Shown: positions 59,820 to 64,000 of the stretch, in pieces | Position numbering within the stretch: the stretch's first letter is position 1 | How the letters are laid out: every line of letters starts with the position of its first letter | Assembly: GCF_002099195.1 (NCBI RefSeq) | Contig: NZ_NBYX01000018.1 | Location: 94,723 to 158,722 of the forward strand | Direction of reading: 5' to 3' | DNA length: 64,000 nucleotides | From: Burkholderia puraquae | GTDB taxonomy: Bacteria; Pseudomonadota; Gammaproteobacteria; Burkholderiales; Burkholderiaceae | Made by a program: the position numbers and the translations under genes | Notes under the pieces: generated by a model | The model's database searches: none | What the model saw: the letters and a program-made list of their open reading frames with translations, nothing else | What the model was told of the DNA's origin: nothing

Positions 59820-60476
59820 TCAGGACTTCTTCGCGGTTTTCTTCTTCACGACCTTCTTCTGGCCGCTCGACTTTTTCGTTGCGACGGCCTTCGTGCTGCC
59901 GGTGCGGCTCGAAGCCTTTGCCTTGACCTTGCCTCGGTGCGACTTGCCCTTGAATTTCTTCGTCGAGGACGTGGAGCGTTCGACGCGCGGTTTCAGCGGA
60001 GGAACCGGATCGTTCCAGCTGAACGCAAGCATTTGCTGACCGACATAGCCGCAACGGAATTTCAGCGGCGTCGGGTCGCCGCCGTCGCTGTGGATGCCGA
60101 GTCCGTCGACCGTGACGATATTGTCGACCTTCACGCGCTGCTTGCCCTGGTCGAACGAGTCGTTCCATGGCGTGATCGTCGCGTTGCCGCTGTCGAATGC
60201 GTTCGGCGCGAAGTCGACGCGGTCGAAGGCCGTCGACGTGCTGGCGATGAAGCTGCCGTGCGCCGCACAATCGGCGGCGAGTGGATCGGCATGCATTTCG
60301 TTGACGAATTTGTTGATCAGTTCGGAGCGCTGGTCGAGCAGATCGGCGAATGCCGGTGTCGGAAGCGCAAGCGACAGGCCCGCAATACAGGCTGCCAGCT
60401 TGCCGAGCGCCCGGAAAATCCGGAGCGACGCAGGAGAGCTGTCCATCTGGTTATTGGTGAGGAGCGAATGAGACAT
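59820..60476 (-). CDS. Secreted protein of unknown function with lysine-rich tail
   Basis: 218-residue protein that I do not recognise. A signal peptide (about 19-43, ending PAFA) is followed by a 130-residue domain with two Cys ('AADCAAHGSF', 'LKFRCGYVGQQ') that may form a disulfide. The last 50 residues are a Lys/Ser/Ala-rich tail ('GKVKAKASSRTGSTKAVATKK' and similar), like histone H1 or polynucleotide-binding tails. Exported proteins seldom carry so basic a tail. Start uncertain: 60476 or 60446, neither with a clear ribosome site. Confidence 0.75.
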   Translation of the reverse strand: MSHSLLTNNQMDSSPASLRIFRALGKLAACIAGLSLALPTPAFADLLDQRSELINKFVNEMHADPLAADCAAHGSFIASTSTAFDRVDFAPNAFDSGNATITPWNDSFDQGKQRVKVDNIVTVDGLGIHSDGGDPTPLKFRCGYVGQQMLAFSWNDPVPPLKPRVERSTSSTKKFKGKSHRGKVKAKASSRTGSTKAVATKKSSGQKKVVKKKTAKKS

Positions 60477-60615
60477 CGGGCACGTATAGATGCCCGATGA
60501 AGAACCGGAGTTCAATCTTAGCGTAAAAAAGTTGTGCGGCAGTAGATGCCGCATTCTGCCGCACTGCGGGAAGTACCGCCGGCACGTGATGACGGTGCCG
60601 CCGCCAGAGGGCAAT

Positions 60616-61290
60616 TCAGGCGCGTGGGCCGCCGAGGCGATAGCGCCGAACGTCGAAGGTCGTGACCCATGCGGGGCGATAAACGGCGATGAGTGCCGTC
60701 GCCATGCCGGTGAACCACGCTTCGCCGAGTGCAAGCAGCGCGGTGTTCAGCAGATAGCCGGCCGGAATCACGACGGGCACGCCATCCGCGAGCGCGAGCT
60801 GGACTCCGGCTGCGGCCGCGGCGACCGCGATGATCGCGATGGCCGGCGACAGGAATCCCTGGCCGGTGATGAACGACGCGAGATTGTGCGGCAACCATGC
60901 GAGTGCGGCGCGCTGCAGCAATGCCGACACGGCAACCGGCAGCGCGCCGTAGATCAGATAGGTCAGGCCAATACCCTGCCAAGGCGCGTCGAAGATGATC
61001 GCGGCAACCGCCGTGATGACGCCCATCGCGATCAGTGCGAGTGTCCAGTCGAACAGTGTGACGAGCAGCGTCGCGCCAAGCAGATGCATGACGATGCCGT
61101 CTTCGAGCCATGCATTCGAGGCCCAGAGGACCGCAATGGCGGTGACGAGCGCGAGCCACACGTGCTGGAGCGTGGCGTCCTGCAGGCGCACGAAGGGACG
61201 ATTCCAGATCGCGAGCGCGAGCAGGGCCACGGCGGCGATCCAGCCACCGATGCCAACCCAGAGCGGAAGCGGTGTGAAAAGAAAACCCAT
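60616..61290 (-). CDS. CbiM/NikM-like membrane protein, orphan energy-coupling-factor component
   Basis: 224-residue multi-helix membrane protein. 'GIVMHLLGATLLVTLFDWTLALIAM' and 'LPHNLASFITGQGFLSPAI' recall CbiM. The N-terminal Met-His metal ligand segment ('MHIPDG' in CbiM) is missing; this one begins 'MGFLFTPLPLWVGIGG'. No CbiN, CbiO or CbiQ genes are adjacent. Nickel or cobalt transport is therefore uncertain; some related proteins have lost that role. Confidence 0.78.
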   Translation of the reverse strand: MGFLFTPLPLWVGIGGWIAAVALLALAIWNRPFVRLQDATLQHVWLALVTAIAVLWASNAWLEDGIVMHLLGATLLVTLFDWTLALIAMGVITAVAAIIFDAPWQGIGLTYLIYGALPVAVSALLQRAALAWLPHNLASFITGQGFLSPAIAIIAVAAAAAGVQLALADGVPVVIPAGYLLNTALLALGEAWFTGMATALIAVYRPAWVTTFDVRRYRLGGPRA

Positions 61291-61365
61291 GCGTCCATAT
61301 TACTCGTTGAGCATCAAAGGTGGGAATCCGCACACGCCGACCGTCGCAATATCGAGACTGTTTGC

Positions 61366-62202
61366 CTAGCGTTCGCGCCGGAACCGCGCCGGCGGCTCGG
61401 CAGCGATCGGCAGGTCCTGCGCGCTGTCGATCGAGGCCGGCAACGGGTACGGGCGGTCGCTCCGTTGCGCACGCAGCGGAACCGGGCCGTGTTCGCCGAT
61501 GGGCGGCGTGCGCGCACGACTGCGGTTCGCCAGCAGCACCTCGAGGTGGGGCGATAGCCAGCCGTTGTAGATCGCGACCGCAGCGGCGCGGTTGGCGGCA
61601 CCAAGTTGCTGGAAGATGCTGGCGAGGTGGATCTTGACGGTGCCTTCGCTGATGCCGAGCGTACGGGCGATCATCTTGTTGGTGCTGCCCATATGGACGA
61701 AGCGCATGATCTGCGCTTGCCGCGGCGACAAGAGGCCGCTCGGCGGCCGGCGGGGAAGCGACCCGGCGAGTGTCTGGAAATGGGCATCGAAGCGCGCCGC
61801 AGCAGTGGAAGGCAGCAGACGGAGCGCGATCGGCGGGATGTAGTGCCCGCCCAGCAGCACGATCTCGAGCGCACGCACGATCAGGTGCGGCCGCGTGGAA
61901 TGCGGGATCACGCCGGCGACTCCGTAGTTGAAGAAGCGCTGGATGGCCTCCGGCGATGTTTCATCGACCAGGACGGCGACGGGTGTCGGCGAGCACGCGC
62001 TGCAGAGCGCCTGAAGCTCGCTGAGCCGGCCGACGTCGAGCCAGTCGATCGCGACGAGATCGAAACGCTGATTGCGCAGCAGCCTGCGCGCCTGGAAACT
62101 GTCGGGCGCATCGTTGATGCCGGCGTGACGGTCGATCTGTCGCAACAGGGCCTTCAGTCCGTCACGCCGCTCGGCGTCTGAATTGAGCATCAGGAACCGC
62201 AT
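61366..62202 (-). CDS. LuxR-type response regulator with degenerate receiver
   Basis: 278-residue regulator. The N-terminal receiver-like domain has a possible phospho-Asp at D53 ('VAIDWLD') but has His-Ser ('VIPHS') where the conserved Lys should be. The HTH lies near 156-215: 'LSPRQAQIMRFVHMGSTNKMIARTLGISEGTVKIHLASIF'. A 60-residue Pro/Arg-rich C-terminal tail follows. The start at 62202 has GGAGG six bases upstream. No sensor kinase gene is adjacent. Confidence 0.85.
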   Translation of the reverse strand: MRFLMLNSDAERRDGLKALLRQIDRHAGINDAPDSFQARRLLRNQRFDLVAIDWLDVGRLSELQALCSACSPTPVAVLVDETSPEAIQRFFNYGVAGVIPHSTRPHLIVRALEIVLLGGHYIPPIALRLLPSTAAARFDAHFQTLAGSLPRRPPSGLLSPRQAQIMRFVHMGSTNKMIARTLGISEGTVKIHLASIFQQLGAANRAAAVAIYNGWLSPHLEVLLANRSRARTPPIGEHGPVPLRAQRSDRPYPLPASIDSAQDLPIAAEPPARFRRER

Positions 62203-62343
62203 ATTCAACCTCCATTATGTGAGCCATTGATCTGCCGTCTGGCATGCCTTGGGTCTGATGATGACAAAGACCTTACACGATGTCTGCTTGGCTGAAAGGC
62301 TTAGGAAAAGTATGAAATTTCGGGCGGCGGGATGGCGGACGAG

Positions 62344-62379
62344 AAAAAAGCCGCTCCGGCGGGAACCGTGAGCGGCTTC
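62344..62379 (-). terminator. Intrinsic terminator of the DUF2863 gene
   Basis: Stem AAGCCGCTC (62348-62356) with GAGCGGCTT (62370-62378); on the - strand it ends in six T residues. It lies just downstream of the DUF2863 stop codon. Confidence 0.85.
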
Positions 62380-62412
62380 GGATGGGCAGGCTGTCGGGGC
62401 CTGCGGTGCGGG

Positions 62413-63630
62413 TCAGTGGAAGTGCGGCTGGGCGGGTGACGCGTCTTCCGGCATTTCCGCGTGGACGATTTCGCCGAGCGGATCTGCGTAGAGCGGTACG
62501 CCGCAGTCATCGCAGTATTCGGGTTCGAAGCGGCCCGCGTGCCGCCGGACGTCGGTTACGCCGCATTCCTTCAGCAGGCTCACGATTTCCTCGAGCGGCC
62601 CTTCGATCGGTGCTTCGCCTTCGAGCGTCGCGCTGTCGGTCGATACGTCGCCGTTTTCACGGCCGTAGAGCGGCCATACGACGCCGTAGATTACGTCGTT
62701 GCTGGCGCGCCGTGTGAAGCCGACACGATACTCGTCGATACGTCGTTCGCCGAAGCCGGCGACCACCGCACGCAGCTCTTGCGGTGCTGCACCAAGTGTG
62801 TCGAAAAGATAACGAATGGCCGTTCTCACCGTGTGCGGACGCACGCGTTCGTCCGCATCCCGGCAGGCCGAATAGTACGCGTCCGGAAGTAGGCATTCGA
62901 ATTCGCAGCCGGGCAGGGCGATCGACAGGTTAGGGCCGCCCTGGGCCGTCCATTGCTCGAGGCACTGGCCACGTTCGATCCGGCTGCCGTTTTCTTCTTC
63001 CTGCCAGCGGAACAGCGGTGCGCCGGCGGGCGCGGCGACGACGGCGAGCAGGAAGCGCGGGTCGGCCAGGATCGGCGAGGTTTCGGGCAGGTCGCCGAAG
63101 CTGAGCTTGGGCGTGTGCTGGCTGATCGCCGCATGTGCAAGCTGCTGGGCCAGCCGGTAGGTCTCGACGTGGTGTCGCGGCAACTGGTCGATGCTGTAGA
63201 GGAACGGGGCAAGCGCGACGAGGGTGCCGTTCGCAAGGACGTGAGCTTGCAGGTGCGTTCGCAGCGCGTCGGCAACGTCACCCTTGAGCGGGCCCGACGG
63301 AATCATGTAGCGCGTCCATGCGAGAACCGGGACGGCGACCAGCAGCGCATCGAACGGTTGACCGTCGTGCTCGATCACCATCGACTCGCTGTGCGTCTCG
63401 GCCATGTCGGCGAGCGCGCCATAGGCGTCGGGATGATTCTGCTGAAGGTGGTCGAGCGCTGCGTCGAGCGTGGTCTGGTTGCCGTTGCGGACGATCTTGG
63501 CGAGCAGCGCGTCGAGCTTCGCTTCCCAGAAGCGATCCTCGATACGGCTGCCCGAGGCGAAGAGCGCAAGCGACAGACCGACCAGTTTGTCGGCATCGGG
63601 GGGGAGGCGTTTGGCGATTCGCTGGCGCAT
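62413..63630 (-). CDS. DUF2863 family protein
   Basis: 405-residue predicted cytoplasmic protein of unknown function, a family known from Burkholderiales. 'KRLPPDADKLVGLSLALFASGSRIEDRFWEAKL' (about 8-40) is the conserved start; the middle contains 'HDGQPFDALLVAVPVLAWTRYMIPSGPL', and the C-terminus has 'YCDDCGVPLYADPLGEIVH', where Cys-x2-Cys may bind a metal. No transmembrane segments. AT-rich sequence precedes the start. Terminated at 62344-62379. Confidence 0.85.
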   Translation of the reverse strand: MRQRIAKRLPPDADKLVGLSLALFASGSRIEDRFWEAKLDALLAKIVRNGNQTTLDAALDHLQQNHPDAYGALADMAETHSESMVIEHDGQPFDALLVAVPVLAWTRYMIPSGPLKGDVADALRTHLQAHVLANGTLVALAPFLYSIDQLPRHHVETYRLAQQLAHAAISQHTPKLSFGDLPETSPILADPRFLLAVVAAPAGAPLFRWQEEENGSRIERGQCLEQWTAQGGPNLSIALPGCEFECLLPDAYYSACRDADERVRPHTVRTAIRYLFDTLGAAPQELRAVVAGFGERRIDEYRVGFTRRASNDVIYGVVWPLYGRENGDVSTDSATLEGEAPIEGPLEEIVSLLKECGVTDVRRHAGRFEPEYCDDCGVPLYADPLGEIVHAEMPEDASPAQPHFH

Positions 63631-63762
63631 ATTAAAGACGTATATAGAAAGAGGCGAAGAACCTCACATTCTAGTCCGTTCTTTGCACCATAAGCGGTCT
63701 TGTGCCGAGGCATGGTCGGCCGGCCGAATTGCGGCTTTTGTAAAAAAGTTGCTTCAAACCCC

Positions 63763-63791
63763 TTGCGCGAATGCCGCGAGCTACCTACAAT
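63763..63791 (+). promoter_or_regulatory. Upstream strong promoter (rrn-like P1)
   Basis: TTGCGC at 63763-63768, a 17-base spacer, TACAAT at 63786-63791; an A-run lies at 63742-63747 as a possible UP element. Confidence 0.6.
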
Positions 63792-63924
63792 CACGCCTCT
63801 TTCGCGCTAACGGAAACGCAGCGCGGGAGAGGGAAGCAAGGTCGGTGGTGTGCTGCAAGTCTGGCGCACGCAGCTGGCCTGGAAGTTGAGCCCCGCAGTC
63901 GCAACGACGTAGTGTAAAAAGTTG

Positions 63925-63953
63925 TTGACGAGCTGCGAAACACGGTTCATAAT
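63925..63953 (+). promoter_or_regulatory. Downstream strong promoter (rrn-like P2)
   Basis: TTGACG at 63925-63930, a 17-base spacer, CATAAT at 63948-63953, GC-rich discriminator CTCGC, and A-rich GTAAAAAG just upstream. This is the architecture of a growth-rate-controlled stable-RNA promoter; a 16S rRNA gene probably begins beyond the window. Confidence 0.7.
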
Positions 63954-64000
63954 CTCGCTTCTCTGCTGCTGAAAACGCAGCGCTGCCGGGAAACACGAAG

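Larger units (their letters stand above)
63631..64000. other. Right-hand intergenic region with tandem promoters
   Basis: The last 370 bases contain no supported gene. The left part, AT-rich, should hold the promoter of the DUF2863 gene on the - strand. From 63740 on the + strand come A-rich upstream elements and two strong promoters, each followed by a similar module ending in AACGCAGCG. Sequence around the second promoter resembles promoters and leaders of Burkholderia ribosomal RNA operons. Confidence 0.6.

Noticed and set aside
1..64000. CRISPR arrays, insertion sequences, integrases, prophage genes or attachment sites
   Set aside because: No regularly spaced repeats, transposase-like or integrase-like proteins, and no marked composition shift; the only tRNA (33281-33365) has no duplicated 3' end nearby.

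Overview
The window is a contiguous piece of a very GC-rich betaproteobacterial chromosome. G/C dominates third codon positions, which is why long meaningless open frames run antisense to real genes. Gene order and protein sequences point to Burkholderia, most likely the Burkholderia cepacia complex, chromosome 1: ilvB-ilvN-ilvC-psd-pssA-leuA, rpsO-pnp, tpiA-secG-tRNA-Leu followed by a complete 14-gene nuo cluster, and DUF2863/DUF3619/DUF2818 families. I see no insertion sequence, prophage, integrase or CRISPR array; this is core chromosome.

Layout. 0-6.2 kb (+): a small secreted protein, a guanidinium exporter (gdx/sugE) preceded by what looks like a guanidine-II (mini-ykkC) riboswitch, a DUF4126 membrane protein, a large FtsX-type permease, a truncated haemoglobin, an Ala-tRNA editing protein and a DUF924 protein. 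6.4-15.9 kb (-): an ArnT-like glycosyltransferase, an SDR, a LOG protein coupled to a TetR regulator, then a three-gene set (metallophosphoesterase, GT4 glycosyltransferase, diacylglycerol kinase) that fits phosphate-starvation membrane-lipid remodelling, and a sigma factor-DUF3619-DUF3106-RDD operon resembling an envelope-stress cassette. 16-23.3 kb (+): branched-chain amino-acid synthesis (ilvBNC, leuA) around phosphatidylethanolamine synthesis (psd-pssA); leuA is preceded by a leucine-rich, apparently leaderless leader peptide.

23.3-26.4 kb (-): a SulP transporter with a beta-carbonic anhydrase (likely bicarbonate handling) and a lipoprotein. 26.5-33.4 kb (+): an ABC-transporter binding protein, rpsO-pnp with a long hairpin in the pnp leader, a quinone oxidoreductase, tpiA, secG and tRNA-Leu(GAG). 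33.5-48.7 kb (+): nuoA-N encoding respiratory complex I, with a DUF2818 gene overlapping the nuoN stop codon, then NUDIX and DUF1178 genes.

49.9-55.9 kb: a four-gene acyl-CoA operon (two unlike acyl-CoA dehydrogenases, two small MaoC hydratases), flanked by two glutathione transferases and an enoyl-CoA hydratase. 56-63.6 kb: an aminotransferase, an orphan PIN protein, yaaA, an M14 carboxypeptidase, a secreted protein with a lysine-rich tail, an orphan CbiM-like permease, a LuxR-type regulator and DUF2863. The last 250 bases carry two strong tandem promoters that look like those of a ribosomal RNA operon starting just beyond the right edge.

The most promising signals are the riboswitch at 471-514, the lipid-remodelling operon with a possible Pho box at 10.8-13.4 kb, the sigma-factor cassette at 13.6-15.9 kb, the leuA leader peptide at 21.49 kb and the paired dehydrogenase/hydratase operon at 50-53 kb. 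All functions are inferred from sequence motifs and family knowledge; no database search was run.
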